Shown here: positions 16,090 through 24,956 of the stretch, piece by piece
Numbering within the stretch: position 1 is the stretch's first letter
Layout: every line of letters begins with the position of its first letter
DNA from: Elusimicrobium minutum Pei191
GTDB taxonomy: Bacteria; Elusimicrobiota; Elusimicrobia; Elusimicrobiales; Elusimicrobiaceae
Assembly: GCF_000020145.1 (NCBI RefSeq)
Contig: NC_010644.1
Location: 744,001 to 808,000 of the forward strand
DNA length: 64,000 nt
Direction of reading: 5' to 3'
Notes under the pieces: model-generated
Databases searched by the model: none
What the model was told of the DNA's origin: nothing
What the model saw: the letters and a program-made list of their open reading frames with translations, nothing else
Program-made: the position numbers and the translations under genes

Positions 16090-16886
16090 TTTTTCATGCT
16101 CCTCAACTGCTCATATCTCTTTTTAGATAATTCTAAATATTTCTGTTCTATATCAATTCCAATGAAATTTCTTTTATAATAAGTAGCCGCTAATCCAGTA
16201 GTAGAACTTCCAGTAAAAGGATCTAAAATCAAATCGTTTTCTTTTGTGCTAGAGAGTATAATTCGACGCATTAGATCGAAAGGCTTTTGGGTTGGATGTT
16301 TGCCAAAAACTTTTTCGGATTTTTTAGGAGTATTAATAGCCCAAACAGAACGCATTTGTAAATTAGGCTTTTTCAAAAAATCTTCACTCCAGATTCCATT
16401 TTTTACTTTATCATAGTTGAAAGTATGCTTGCCTATCTTGTTTTTCCTTGCCCAAATAAGAGTTTCGTGACTTGCTGTAAAAAAACGGCAACTTAGATTA
16501 GGTGCTGCATTAGGTTTAAACCAAGCAATATCATTCAAAATATGATAGTTATTTTTCTGTAATGCAAATCCGCATTGATAAATGGAATGATATGTTCCAC
16601 TAATCCATATAGTTCCATTTTTCTTTAAAATTCTTTTACATTCCTTAATCCAATTATTGTGAAACTCGAAATCGCTATCAAAACCATTGCTTTTATCCCA
16701 CGAACCCTTGTTGACGGAAGCTCTTTTCCCAGATTGAACAGTAAAACCTCCATTTGATAACATATATGGCGGATCTGCAAATATCATATCACAGGATTCA
16801 TCAGGAAAAGACTTTATAACATCAATACTATTACCTAGTATTAATTTAAAATTATCTTTTTCATAAAAAAATTTTTTAAAATGCAT
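16086..16886 (-). CDS. site-specific DNA methyltransferase (beta class, DpnA/MboII-like)
   Basis: The 266-residue enzyme has the beta-class order: catalytic motif IV DPPYMLSNGG near residue 40, then NGTIWISG, a target-recognition stretch, HPTQKP near 208 and the AdoMet-binding motif I DPFTGSSTTG near 231. Motif I has Ser where GSGTT is usual. The sequence recalls DpnA and MboII-type adenine methyltransferases, but the specificity cannot be read. Its start overlaps the 3' end of ispG by 11 nt, so it probably depends on ispG transcription. Lower GC than its neighbours suggests acquisition. Confidence 0.9.
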   Translation of the reverse strand: MHFKKFFYEKDNFKLILGNSIDVIKSFPDESCDMIFADPPYMLSNGGFTVQSGKRASVNKGSWDKSNGFDSDFEFHNNWIKECKRILKKNGTIWISGTYHSIYQCGFALQKNNYHILNDIAWFKPNAAPNLSCRFFTASHETLIWARKNKIGKHTFNYDKVKNGIWSEDFLKKPNLQMRSVWAINTPKKSEKVFGKHPTQKPFDLMRRIILSSTKENDLILDPFTGSSTTGLAATYYKRNFIGIDIEQKYLELSKKRYEQLRSMKK

Positions 16887-17967
16887 TTCTTTCTCTTATT
16901 TTGTTTAAAATGGTTTCAATCCAGTCGGCCTGCGGTATCTTGGAAACGGCTTTGCCGTCAATAAACCAAAGGCCTTCGTTAACGCCGCCGGCTATACCGA
17001 AGTTTGCGTCCCTTGCCTCACCCGGGCCGTTGACTATGCATCCCATTACGGCTATTTTTAGGCCTGTGGCTTTTGCTAACAACTCTTTGTCCGAATAAAT
17101 CCTGTTCTCTAACTCTTTAACCGTTTGGGCTATATTAACTCTGCACCTTCCGCAGGTCGGGCATGAAATTATATCGGGCCCGAACTTGCGCATATCAAGG
17201 GCTTTTAAAATTTCATAGGCTGTTCTTACCTGCAAAACAGGGTCTTCCGTTAAGGAGACGCGGATAGTAGCGCCTATGTCGTTTTTAAGCAGTGTTCCTA
17301 ACGCTATGGAGCTTTTGACCGTGCCCGATAAAAAACTGCCCGCTTCCGTAAGGCCTATATGCAAAGGAATATCCGATGTTTTTGCAAAAAGTTCGTTTGC
17401 GGCTATGGTACGGGGCAAATCGTCCGCTTTAAGAGAAACTAAAATATCTTTAAAATTAAGTTTTTCTAAAATATCGGCCTGGTCAAGCGCTTCGCGCGTC
17501 ATTATTTCGGCCCATTCAAAGGATGTCAAATTAGGTTTGCCTTCAATTTCTTTTAAATATTTTAAAGAGCCCGCATTAACGCCTATTCTTATGGCTACGC
17601 CTTTATCTTTGGCGGCTTGAACCACCTGCCTTACATTATCGGCCGCACCTATGTTTCCGGGGTTTATACGCACTTTATCAACGCCTTGCTTAATAGCTTC
17701 AAGCGCCAGTTTGTAATCAAAATGAATATCCGCCACAAGGGGGGAATTTATACCCTTTTTTATTTTTCCTAAATTTTGCGCGGCTTCCATGTCAGGCACG
17801 GCCACTCTGTTAATTTCACAGCCTGCTGCTTCAAGGCGCAAAATCTGTGCTATTGTGGCGTTGGTGTCGCGAGTGTCGGTATTACACATGCTTTGTACGC
17901 GCACAGGATTACCGCCGCCTAAAATATATTGGCCTACTCTTACTTGCCTTGTTTTCTTTGTGTTCAT
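16876..17967 (-). CDS. ispG: 4-hydroxy-3-methylbut-2-enyl-diphosphate synthase
   Basis: The 363-residue enzyme converts MEcPP to HMBPP, the penultimate step of the MEP isoprenoid pathway. It has the N-terminal TIM-barrel segment (GNPVRVQSMCNTDT near 19) and the 4Fe-4S cysteines in SCPTCGRCRVN near 267 and MGCIVNGPGEA near 309. Length fits the short bacterial form (about 360). It lies between rseP/orf78 and the restriction-modification pair. With dxr in the same cluster it supports a MEP route. Confidence 0.96.
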   Translation of the reverse strand: MNTKKTRQVRVGQYILGGGNPVRVQSMCNTDTRDTNATIAQILRLEAAGCEINRVAVPDMEAAQNLGKIKKGINSPLVADIHFDYKLALEAIKQGVDKVRINPGNIGAADNVRQVVQAAKDKGVAIRIGVNAGSLKYLKEIEGKPNLTSFEWAEIMTREALDQADILEKLNFKDILVSLKADDLPRTIAANELFAKTSDIPLHIGLTEAGSFLSGTVKSSIALGTLLKNDIGATIRVSLTEDPVLQVRTAYEILKALDMRKFGPDIISCPTCGRCRVNIAQTVKELENRIYSDKELLAKATGLKIAVMGCIVNGPGEARDANFGIAGGVNEGLWFIDGKAVSKIPQADWIETILNKIRERNAF

Positions 17968-18048
17968 AAAATAATAAGTAAAGCGGTAATTTAACTCGGC
18001 TTTTTTAAGCTGTTTAAATCCGCCTGATTTTAACCAAACAAACCCTTT

Positions 18049-18285
18049 TTAGCCTTGTAAAAGCCTTAAAATAAATATCGCTAAAGGAACAACAAACAAA
18101 GCAAGCAAAACCAACAAAATAATTTTTTGTATTTTGTTTTTTTGCATGGCCTGTTTTTCATAAACCTTTGTTCTTTTATCTGAGGAAAAAAGGTCCGTTT
18201 CTTTATAAGAGGCGTGACTGTGTTCACTCTCATTGGCGATGCTGTCTATTTGGTTTAATATATCCAGTTTTTCTTTATTTTTCAT
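18049..18285 (-). CDS. small single-span membrane protein, unknown
   Basis: The 78-residue product has a charged N-terminal half rich in Lys, Glu and Ser, then one membrane helix (about residues 53-74) with a short tail, a tail-anchored-like layout. It sits 15 nt after rseP and 81 nt before ispG on the same strand, so it is probably in the operon. No family recognised. Confidence 0.6.
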   Translation of the reverse strand: MKNKEKLDILNQIDSIANESEHSHASYKETDLFSSDKRTKVYEKQAMQKNKIQKIILLVLLALFVVPLAIFILRLLQG

Positions 18286-18300
18286 AAATCTGTAAATTGT

Positions 18301-19431
18301 TTATTTAGAATTTTCTGCCGGTTCAACCGTTTCAACAACCGCAGGGGAGTCAGAAGACTGTTTTATAAAAATTCTTTTAACGTCAAAAACGGAAGCGTAC
18401 AAAACAAGCATTAGTAAAAGAGCTAAGCCCACATTTAACGCTATGTTTACCACTTTTACGGAAGGCAGTTTACCGGTTATGCCTTCCCATATAAATACCA
18501 CGGCGTAACCGCCGTCAAGTACCGGTATCGGAAATAAGTTAAACATGCCCACGGCTAAACTTAACAAACCTATTAACCAAACAAAATCCATCCAGCCGTT
18601 TTGTGTAGCCTGGTGCACGCGGTGAAAAATGCCTATAGGCCCCGCTACTTCTAATTTTTTTGTTTTTGACACGGCTTTGTAAAGTTCCGTTAAAGACAAC
18701 TTAGTCCAAAACCAGCATTGGTAAAGGCCGCTTCTAAACGCCTGCAGCGGAGTTGCGCTTGTATAAAGCGTCTGCACGGCAATGCCCAATTTTGGGTTAT
18801 CTTTATTAAAATCGGAAAAAGGTATAGTAAGGCTTCTTATTTCGCCGTTTCTTTCATATTTAAGGTTAAGGTCCGTATTAAGTGAGGCTACCGAATTTAA
18901 AACATCTTGCCAATTATTAACGGGAGTTTCATTAATTTTTAAAATTTTATCCTGCGCTTCAAGGCCGTGTTTTTGCGCGGGGTAATTGGCCACAACCTCA
19001 CCCAAAACGGCGGGCGTGGCTTTGCTGTCCGTTACGGGAACGCCCGTAACAAAAACAAGGGAAGTAAAAACTATAAAAGCCAACACATAATTCATAAGCG
19101 CGCCGCTTATAACCATAAGAAGTTTTTTCCACCATGATTTTGAGGCGAATTCATAATCTTTAGGGGTGTTTTTGCCGTCTTTATTGTCAACAAACATCTC
19201 GCCCGCGGGGTTAACAAACCCACCGAAGGGTATTGCTCTTATGGAATACTGGGTATGCCCTTTTTTTGTTGACCACAAAACCTTGCCGAAACCGAAAGAA
19301 AATTCCAAAACTCTTATACCCACAAGCCTGCATACTATAAAATGTCCGAATTCATGGATTAAAACTATCGGGCTTAAGGCCACAAGAAACGCGGCTGCCG
19401 TAATTACCCCTTTTAAACTAAACGCAATCAT
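18301..19431 (-). CDS. rseP: site-2 intramembrane zinc metalloprotease RseP
   Basis: The 376-residue protein is a membrane protease of the RseP/M50 family that cleaves membrane segments, for example of anti-sigma factors. HEFGH near residue 27 is the zinc motif; NLFPIPVLDGG near 300 supplies the second metal site. One PDZ domain lies between (residues ~145-210), against two in E. coli RseP. Four membrane helices fit the family. The position after dxr is conserved in many bacteria. The C-terminal 30 residues extend beyond the core. Confidence 0.94.
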   Translation of the reverse strand: MIAFSLKGVITAAAFLVALSPIVLIHEFGHFIVCRLVGIRVLEFSFGFGKVLWSTKKGHTQYSIRAIPFGGFVNPAGEMFVDNKDGKNTPKDYEFASKSWWKKLLMVISGALMNYVLAFIVFTSLVFVTGVPVTDSKATPAVLGEVVANYPAQKHGLEAQDKILKINETPVNNWQDVLNSVASLNTDLNLKYERNGEIRSLTIPFSDFNKDNPKLGIAVQTLYTSATPLQAFRSGLYQCWFWTKLSLTELYKAVSKTKKLEVAGPIGIFHRVHQATQNGWMDFVWLIGLLSLAVGMFNLFPIPVLDGGYAVVFIWEGITGKLPSVKVVNIALNVGLALLLMLVLYASVFDVKRIFIKQSSDSPAVVETVEPAENSK

Positions 19432-19443
19432 TACAAAGCTCCT

Positions 19444-20631
19444 TTAAATTATTGTTTTTTTATATTTTTTGTTTGCCAAAAATTCCCGCGCTTTTTCCCT
19501 GGCCCATACGTCAAATTCGGCCGCTTCACTTATTGTTATTTTCCCGGAAGGAGACCTTGTTTCTTTAAGCACGCTGTAAATAAGTTTAGGAATATCGGTA
19601 AATAAAATCTTTTCTTTTAAATATGCATCCACGGCAATTTCATCCGCCGCGCTGAGCACAGCGGGGAAAGCACCTTCCTTTTGCGCTGACCATAAGGCCA
19701 GTTCCAAACACGGAAATTTTTTAAAATCAGGCGCCGCGAATTCCAATTTAGCCATGTCCTTAACCGTTAATTTTTTAACAGGCGAAGGCATGCGGTTGGG
19801 GTAAGTTACCGCGTACTGTATGGGCAGGCGCATATCGGGCTGTGAAAGTTGAGCCAAAATACTGCCGTCTTTAAACTCCACGGCTGAGTGTATTATAGAC
19901 TGCGGGTGTATAACAATTTCAATATCTGAAAGTGAAACATTAAAAAGGTGCATAATTTCAATAGTTTCAAAACCTTTATTCATTAAAGTAGCCGAGTCTA
20001 TTGTAATTTTTTTGCCCATTACCCAACGGGGGTGGGCTAAGGCCGCCTCAGGCTTAACTCTGCTTAAAGCGCCTTTATATTTAAAAAACGGACCGCCTGA
20101 AGCGGTAAGCAAAAGCCTTGAAATATCTTCTTCTTTCCTTCCCGCGGGAGTGCCCTGCAAGCACTGGAAAATGGCGGAAGGTTCCGAATCAACGGGTAAA
20201 ATTGTCGCTTTCCAGCGGTAACACTCTTCCATAATGGACTTGCCGGCCATTACAATAGGCTCTTTATTTGCCAAAGCTATGGTTTTGCCGTTTTTAATGG
20301 CGGTAACCAAAGGCATAAAACCTACAGCGCCCACAAGACCATTAATAATTAAATCCGCCGAAGGCAGCGAGGCTAAAAATATAAGGCTGTCCTCATCGGG
20401 GGGAAGGAGCTTTGTGTTTTCCGGCACATAAGGTTTAACTTTTTGGTAGCTGTCTTCATTAAGTACGGCTACAAAGCGGGGTTTAAATTTAAGCATTTGT
20501 TTAATAAGCAAATCAGCGTTTGTGTTGGCTGATAACGCCAATACGCCGTATCCCGCGCCCAATTTATCAATAACATCGAGCGAGGATACCCCTATAGAAC
20601 CCGTAGAACCCAAAACAACTATATTTTTCAT
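19444..20631 (-). CDS. dxr: 1-deoxy-D-xylulose-5-phosphate reductoisomerase
   Basis: The 395-residue enzyme makes MEP from DXP with NADPH, the first committed MEP-pathway step. It has the N-terminal NADPH motif VLGSTGSIGVSSLDVI, ANKEPIVMAG near 121, the metal-binding DSEPSAIFQCL near 148 and SATLMNKGFETIEI near 218. Length is standard. It overlaps cdsA by 4 nt and rseP follows after 12 nt. Confidence 0.97.
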   Translation of the reverse strand: MKNIVVLGSTGSIGVSSLDVIDKLGAGYGVLALSANTNADLLIKQMLKFKPRFVAVLNEDSYQKVKPYVPENTKLLPPDEDSLIFLASLPSADLIINGLVGAVGFMPLVTAIKNGKTIALANKEPIVMAGKSIMEECYRWKATILPVDSEPSAIFQCLQGTPAGRKEEDISRLLLTASGGPFFKYKGALSRVKPEAALAHPRWVMGKKITIDSATLMNKGFETIEIMHLFNVSLSDIEIVIHPQSIIHSAVEFKDGSILAQLSQPDMRLPIQYAVTYPNRMPSPVKKLTVKDMAKLEFAAPDFKKFPCLELALWSAQKEGAFPAVLSAADEIAVDAYLKEKILFTDIPKLIYSVLKETRSPSGKITISEAAEFDVWAREKAREFLANKKYKKTII

Positions 20632-21443
20632 AAAAAGAATAAAACCGTATAATAAAATGCCGGCGCTAAAAGAAGGTAAGAATCAAACCTGTCTAAAAAA
20701 CCGCCGTGGCCGGGCAATAAATTAGAAGAATCTTTTACGCCCGTGCTTCTTTTAATAATACTTTCCGATAAATCCGAAATCTGGCCCGTTACAGCTATAA
20801 TTAACCCCAGTAAAGCCGCTTCCCATACAGTAAGAAGCGTGGGTAAAAACAAAGCCCGTAAGCCTATTGCCGCTAAAACGGCAAAAGCCGTTCCGCCGAT
20901 AGCTCCTTCCCAGGATTTTTTTGGGCTTACTTCTTTATTCATTTTGTGCCTGCCGAAAGCCCTGCCCGTAAAATAGGCCATAGTGTCGCATACCCAGACG
21001 GTAACTATCATAATGATTGTAAGGTATTCACCGTATTGCGGTATATCGCGTACGTTAATCATATGCGCAAGCGTCCACGGTATAAAAAAGATGCCGAAAA
21101 AGGTAAAAGCCACACGCTCTATAGAGCGGTTTGGCGTAATAACTTCAACAAACATAACGCCGAATATTACCACGCTTATAGCAAAAGGATATAGGTTGTC
21201 GGGCAGGGTTACGGGTACGTTGGCCCGGCCCAAAATAGCAACAACCGCCATGAGCAGTCCGAAAAAGACCAGCGAAAATAAGTGTACGGGTTTTCGCCCG
21301 GCTTTCATTATAAGTCCGTATTCATAGAGGCATAAGGCTATAACACCCCCTATAAACGCCATATAAACGAGGCCGCCCATATGTATGGCGGCGATAATTA
21401 AAGGAACGCCTACTAAGGCGGTAATAATTCTGGGTAAAAGCAT
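20628..21443 (-). CDS. cdsA: phosphatidate cytidylyltransferase
   Basis: The 271-residue, multi-span membrane enzyme makes CDP-diacylglycerol from phosphatidate and CTP. The CdsA signature is complete near the C-terminus: IIKRSTGVKDSSNLLPGHGG followed by FLDRFDS. SPKKSWEGAIGG near residue 173 is also typical. It is the first visible gene of the minus-strand cluster cdsA-dxr-rseP-orf78-ispG-RM-proS. The usual upstream uppS-frr-pyrH set is 15 kb away at 35.6-37.7 kb. Confidence 0.96.
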   Translation of the reverse strand: MLLPRIITALVGVPLIIAAIHMGGLVYMAFIGGVIALCLYEYGLIMKAGRKPVHLFSLVFFGLLMAVVAILGRANVPVTLPDNLYPFAISVVIFGVMFVEVITPNRSIERVAFTFFGIFFIPWTLAHMINVRDIPQYGEYLTIIMIVTVWVCDTMAYFTGRAFGRHKMNKEVSPKKSWEGAIGGTAFAVLAAIGLRALFLPTLLTVWEAALLGLIIAVTGQISDLSESIIKRSTGVKDSSNLLPGHGGFLDRFDSYLLLAPAFYYTVLFFL

Positions 21444-21624
21444 ATATTTAATTTTACTAAAAAAACACTGTTATATGTATATATATCATATAGGCATTTT
21501 ATTTTTTAAAAAAATGTAGAATTTTTTTATTGTATTCTTTGTCATATGATAGTATATTATTTATATTAGGACATCCTATCTTATAATTTATTTTTTAAAC
21601 TGAAAAAATGATAAAGGAGCCTTT

Positions 21625-23271
21625 ATGAGAAAAAGAAATCTGCAGTCAAAAGGATTCACATTAATTGAAATAGCTGTTGTTGTTCTAGTAATAGCTATTT
21701 TAGCTGCGGTGGCGCTGCCGCAGTACAAAAAGTCGTTAGAACGCTCAAGAGCTGCCGAAGCTTTTGACATTCTTACCGAGATAAGGAATAAACAAGAGGC
21801 AAGAGAACTCCTTGGCACGGGGACGGCCAAAGGCTATACTGTAAAGTTTAGCGATTTGGGGGAAGTTATAGAGGGTAAAACATCTACAACAAATACATTA
21901 GACACAGACCTCTTTACATATACACTTTCAAACAACCCATATCCGCAGGCGTATGCAAAAAGAAAGGATATGGATTATTCAATAGTGCAAGCTAATGGGT
22001 ACCAGGACAGTGCGTTATGCTGTTTGGGTAAAGATTGTAAGGTTGTAGACAGCGTTTTAAAAGGGTGCGAGAAGACTGCGTGCCCCACAACCTGCGCGAC
22101 TGGGCATAAAAGAACAGGATATTTTTTCCAGGAAGACGGGCCTTGCTGTGAGGCAAAAACAGCGTGTTCTGCAACATGTCTTGCGGGAGAAGAAAGAACA
22201 GCCGTACAATATATTGAAGACGGCGCCTGCTGCCAAACAAAGACTTGCGGTGCCGGGCAGACGCTTGTAGGCGGTATATGTAAAACAACGTGTCCCGCAA
22301 CATGCTCAGCAGGGGAAGAAAGAACAGCCGCGCAATATAGCGAAGACGGCGCTTGCTGCCAAACAAAAACTTGCGGCGCCGGACAGACGCTTGTAGGCGA
22401 TATATGTAAAACAACGTGCCCCGCAACATGTTCCGTAGGAGAAGAAAGAACAGCCGCGCAATATAGCGAAGACGGCCCGTGTTGTGAAACAAAATGCGAT
22501 TTTAATCAAATTATTGTAAACGGGGTTTGTAAAACACCTTGCGCGTCTCTATCTATTCCGCAAGGATATAAGAAAACTTCAAATAATTACTTAGAGGAAG
22601 AAGGCGGTTGTTATACTAAAGATAACTCCTGCCGCGCGCTTCCAAAATATTTTTGCGGCGGCAATAAACATGGCGGATATTGTGTACATGGCGGTTACTG
22701 GTCAGGCGGTACGGAATATCTTACCGCCGCGCCTGATTATATAGTCGGGTATGAATGTAAAAATTCCGTTACAGGAGAAGCTTGTGACGGCTGCGTTTTA
22801 CCTTTGGAAAACAAATGTTCTGACTCGGGCTTTTTTGAAAAAAATATGAATTTTTGCTGTAACAGCAGCCTTGGCGATCAACCTAAATGTTGTATAAATG
22901 TTATCTCCAGCAGCTGGCCGACTGAATGCGAGCCTCAAAACTTGCCGCAAGGCCAGCATTGTTCAATGGATAAAATGGTTATGGTATGTAAAAATCTTTT
23001 AGGAAACGCGTGTGTCTGCGCCAGTAAAGGCGGCGCGCTGCCGGCGGCTCCTTCTGATTATTGCAATAAAGGACAAGTGTATGACGACGGTGTTTGCAAA
23101 ACCATCTGTCCTAACTTCTGTCCTTCCGGTAAAGTAAGAAGCGGCTTGTATTTTAAAGAAGAGGGCGCTTGCTGCGTAGATGGGGATGGGGAAGATGATT
23201 CTTCTGATTCTATTGTCTTACCGGGCGGAGGAGGCTCTTTAGGCGACGTGGAAATTATCACTAAGTTTTAG
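21625..23271 (+). CDS. second giant pilin-like protein with Cys-rich repeats
   Basis: The 548-residue product is a paralogue of the gene at 9871: almost identical prepilin helix and head (SLERSRAAEAFDILTEIRNK, CC near 132), then Cys-rich units. It begins with one 28-residue unit, then 42-residue units of the form KTTCPATCSAGEERTAAQYS, EDGACCQT, KTCGAGQTLVGGIC. After a shorter third copy the sequence diverges into a 250-residue Cys-rich region rich in Gly, with one more unit (CPNFCPSGKVRSG, EEGACC) near the end and an acidic tail. AAGGAG precedes ATG. It ends at a terminator and a structured intergenic repeat. Confidence 0.88.
   Translation: MRKRNLQSKGFTLIEIAVVVLVIAILAAVALPQYKKSLERSRAAEAFDILTEIRNKQEARELLGTGTAKGYTVKFSDLGEVIEGKTSTTNTLDTDLFTYTLSNNPYPQAYAKRKDMDYSIVQANGYQDSALCCLGKDCKVVDSVLKGCEKTACPTTCATGHKRTGYFFQEDGPCCEAKTACSATCLAGEERTAVQYIEDGACCQTKTCGAGQTLVGGICKTTCPATCSAGEERTAAQYSEDGACCQTKTCGAGQTLVGDICKTTCPATCSVGEERTAAQYSEDGPCCETKCDFNQIIVNGVCKTPCASLSIPQGYKKTSNNYLEEEGGCYTKDNSCRALPKYFCGGNKHGGYCVHGGYWSGGTEYLTAAPDYIVGYECKNSVTGEACDGCVLPLENKCSDSGFFEKNMNFCCNSSLGDQPKCCINVISSSWPTECEPQNLPQGQHCSMDKMVMVCKNLLGNACVCASKGGALPAAPSDYCNKGQVYDDGVCKTICPNFCPSGKVRSGLYFKEEGACCVDGDGEDDSSDSIVLPGGGGSLGDVEIITKF
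22156..22491 (+). repeat. tandem 126-bp coding repeat
   Basis: Two full 126-bp units (from 22156 and 22282) and a truncated third encode the 42-residue Cys-rich module. The same 14-residue linker (KTCGxGQTLVGxxC) occurs once in the paralogue at 9871, so both proteins draw on the same two building blocks. Confidence 0.88.
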
Positions 23272-23290
23272 TAATAACGGTGTTTTAAAA

Positions 23291-23326
23291 CAAAGCCCCC
23301 GTATTAAAAACACGGGGGCTTTGTTA
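23291..23326 (+). terminator. terminator after the second Cys-repeat pilin
   Basis: CAAAGCCCCCGT and ACGGGGGCTTTG form a perfect 12-bp stem with a 9-nt A-rich loop. Confidence 0.93.
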
Positions 23327-23488
23327 TGAGAGTATCCATTCCTCTGCGTAAGCCGGGGGATGGATACTCTCCTGATTTAACGGCACGCCCGCCTTGCTGT
23401 CACGGAGGCGTTGCCGTTTGTTGTTGGCGAAATCGCAAAGCGGAGCTTTGAAACAAAAAAACCCCGGGCATGAGCCTGGGGTTTTTCA
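23325..23488. repeat. structured intergenic repeat, copy 1
   Basis: Three inverted pairs are visible: AGAGTATCCAT / ATGGATACTCT (23329-23370), ACGGC.CGCC / GGCGTTGCCGT (about 23380-23417), and CAAAGC / GCTTTG. It ends in a CCCCGGGC..GCCTGGGG hairpin flanked by A and T runs that can act as a terminator for lysA. A relative lies at 25647-25818. Confidence 0.65.
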
Positions 23489-23527
23489 TATTTTCAATAA
23501 AATATATTACAGTACTGGCGGCAAATA

Positions 23528-24781
23528 TTATTTTTTAAGCCAGTCCGGTATGGTTTGGCCTGATAACATTTCTTCATAAGTCGTTCTCTTGCGAACTACG
23601 GTAAAAGCGTTTTTGTTTACCATAACTTCCGGCACCAGCGGCCTGAAATTATAAACGGATGACATTGAAGAGCCGTATGCCCCTGCGCTCATCATAGCTA
23701 CAAGCTCGCCTTGTTTAACGGGTTCTATAATACGGTCTTTAGCGAAAGTGTCGCTTGATTCGCATATAGGGCCCACAATATCGGCCGTAATCGGCGCGAG
23801 GCCTTTTTTAACAACAGGCACTATTGTATGCCAGGAGTCGTACATAGCGGGGCGCATAAGGTCATTCATGCCAGCGTCAACAATAATAAAGTGTTTTGAG
23901 CCCATGTCTTTAGTAAAAATAACTTCACTTATTAATATGGCGGCCTCGCCTATTATGGAGCGGCCCGGCTCTATAATAATATGCTTATTAAACTTGCCTA
24001 AAGTTTCCTCTATAACTTGTGCGTAGGCTTCTTTGGTAGGGGGGAGTTCTACGTTATAATTAATACCTAAACCTCCGCCTAAATCAAGATTTTTTAAAAT
24101 AATACCTTCTTTCTCAAGTTCGCTTACCATGTCCGCCATTTTTGTAAAAGCAAGGCGGAAAGGGTCCAAATCCAAAAGCTGCGAGCCTATGTGCATAGCG
24201 ATACCTACTACGTTAAGGCCTTCCATTTTAGAGGCTTTAATATAAAGGTCTTTGGCTATATCCCAGTCAACACCGAATTTATTTTCTTTTTTACCCGTTG
24301 TTATTTTAACATGTGTTTTAGCGTCAACATCAGGGTTAACGCGAAGGGCGATATTGGCTTTTTTACCCAGTTTTAAAGCTATGTGGTTTATTGTGTTTAC
24401 TTCAGCTTCACTTTCGGCGTTTATTTGAAGAATTTCATTTTTAATTGCTTCCTCAAGTTCCCGTTTGGTTTTGCCCACTCCTGAAAAAACTATTTTATTT
24501 GCCGGTATGCCCGCTTTTAAAGCGATACACATTTCACCCGCGGAAACAACATCCGCCCCGCCGCCTAAAGAAGCTATTGTTTTAACTATTCCTAAATTGC
24601 TGTTTGCCTTAATAGAATAAGAGATTGTGTTTTTAAATTTTTTTAAAGCGTTGTCAAAATCTTTAAAATTTTTCGTTAAAATTTCGTTTGAATAAATGTA
24701 ACACGGCGTACCTACTTCTTTTGCGATAATTTCTACGGGAACGTTTTCTGCATGTAAAACGCAGTTTATATAATGGAACAT
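23528..24781 (-). CDS. lysA: diaminopimelate decarboxylase
   Basis: The 417-residue PLP enzyme makes L-lysine from meso-diaminopimelate, the last lysine step. YSIKANSNLGIV near residue 55 holds the PLP lysine; GGGLGINY near 230, EPGRSIIGEA near 275 and GPICESSDTFA near 340 (active-site Cys) are family signatures. AGGAG lies 8 nt before ATG. It is monocistronic. Its 5' leader encodes a lysine-rich 21-residue peptide followed by competing hairpins, suggesting lysine-controlled attenuation. Confidence 0.96.
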   Translation of the reverse strand: MFHYINCVLHAENVPVEIIAKEVGTPCYIYSNEILTKNFKDFDNALKKFKNTISYSIKANSNLGIVKTIASLGGGADVVSAGEMCIALKAGIPANKIVFSGVGKTKRELEEAIKNEILQINAESEAEVNTINHIALKLGKKANIALRVNPDVDAKTHVKITTGKKENKFGVDWDIAKDLYIKASKMEGLNVVGIAMHIGSQLLDLDPFRLAFTKMADMVSELEKEGIILKNLDLGGGLGINYNVELPPTKEAYAQVIEETLGKFNKHIIIEPGRSIIGEAAILISEVIFTKDMGSKHFIIVDAGMNDLMRPAMYDSWHTIVPVVKKGLAPITADIVGPICESSDTFAKDRIIEPVKQGELVAMMSAGAYGSSMSSVYNFRPLVPEVMVNKNAFTVVRKRTTYEEMLSGQTIPDWLKK

Positions 24782-24819
24782 AATTTATCTCCTATTCGTT
24801 TTGTTAAAATTTTCAAATT

Positions 24820-24855
24820 AAAAAGCCTCGTTAAATTGTAATTTTACGAGGCTTT
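24820..24855 (-). terminator. leader terminator of lysA (attenuator)
   Basis: On the minus strand AAAGCCTCGT pairs with ACGAGGCTTT around a 14-nt loop, followed by T residues. It lies 39 nt before the lysA start codon, between the leader peptide and lysA, so it must be read through for expression. Confidence 0.88.
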
Positions 24856-24880
24856 AAAAAAATTTATTTCGCAAAATTAC
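24838..24880 (-). promoter_or_regulatory. predicted antiterminator of lysA
   Basis: Minus-strand GTAATTTTGCG (24880 to 24870) can pair over 11 bases with CGTAAAATTAC (24848 to 24838), one pair being G-U. The second segment covers the 5' arm end and loop of the leader terminator, so the two folds exclude each other. The first segment starts only 4 nt after the leader-peptide stop codon. Confidence 0.65.
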
Positions 24881-24884
24881 AGGT

Positions 24885-24950
24885 TTAGGCTCCTAATGTT
24901 TTCTTAGAACCCTTTTTAACTGAATCTGTTTTTTTTGCGTTTTTTAACAT
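24885..24950 (-). CDS. lysine-rich leader peptide upstream of lysA
   Basis: ATG at 24950 opens a 21-codon frame ending in TAA at 24885. Seven residues are Lys, six of them in three adjacent pairs (KK at 6-7, 12-13, 16-17), and both AAA and AAG codons are used. No SD precedes it, but a promoter -10 box ends six bases upstream, so the mRNA probably starts at the ATG. Position between promoter and attenuator fits a ribosome-stalling leader peptide that senses charged tRNA-Lys. It is inferred, not a recognised family; A-rich sequence alone could give several Lys codons. Confidence 0.6.
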   Translation of the reverse strand: MLKNAKKTDSVKKGSKKTLGA

Positions 24951-24956
24951 AACAAT

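Noticed and set aside
21992-22492. Minus-strand frames over the second Cys-repeat gene
   Set aside because: They arise from the repetitive coding strand and have no start signals or family resemblance.
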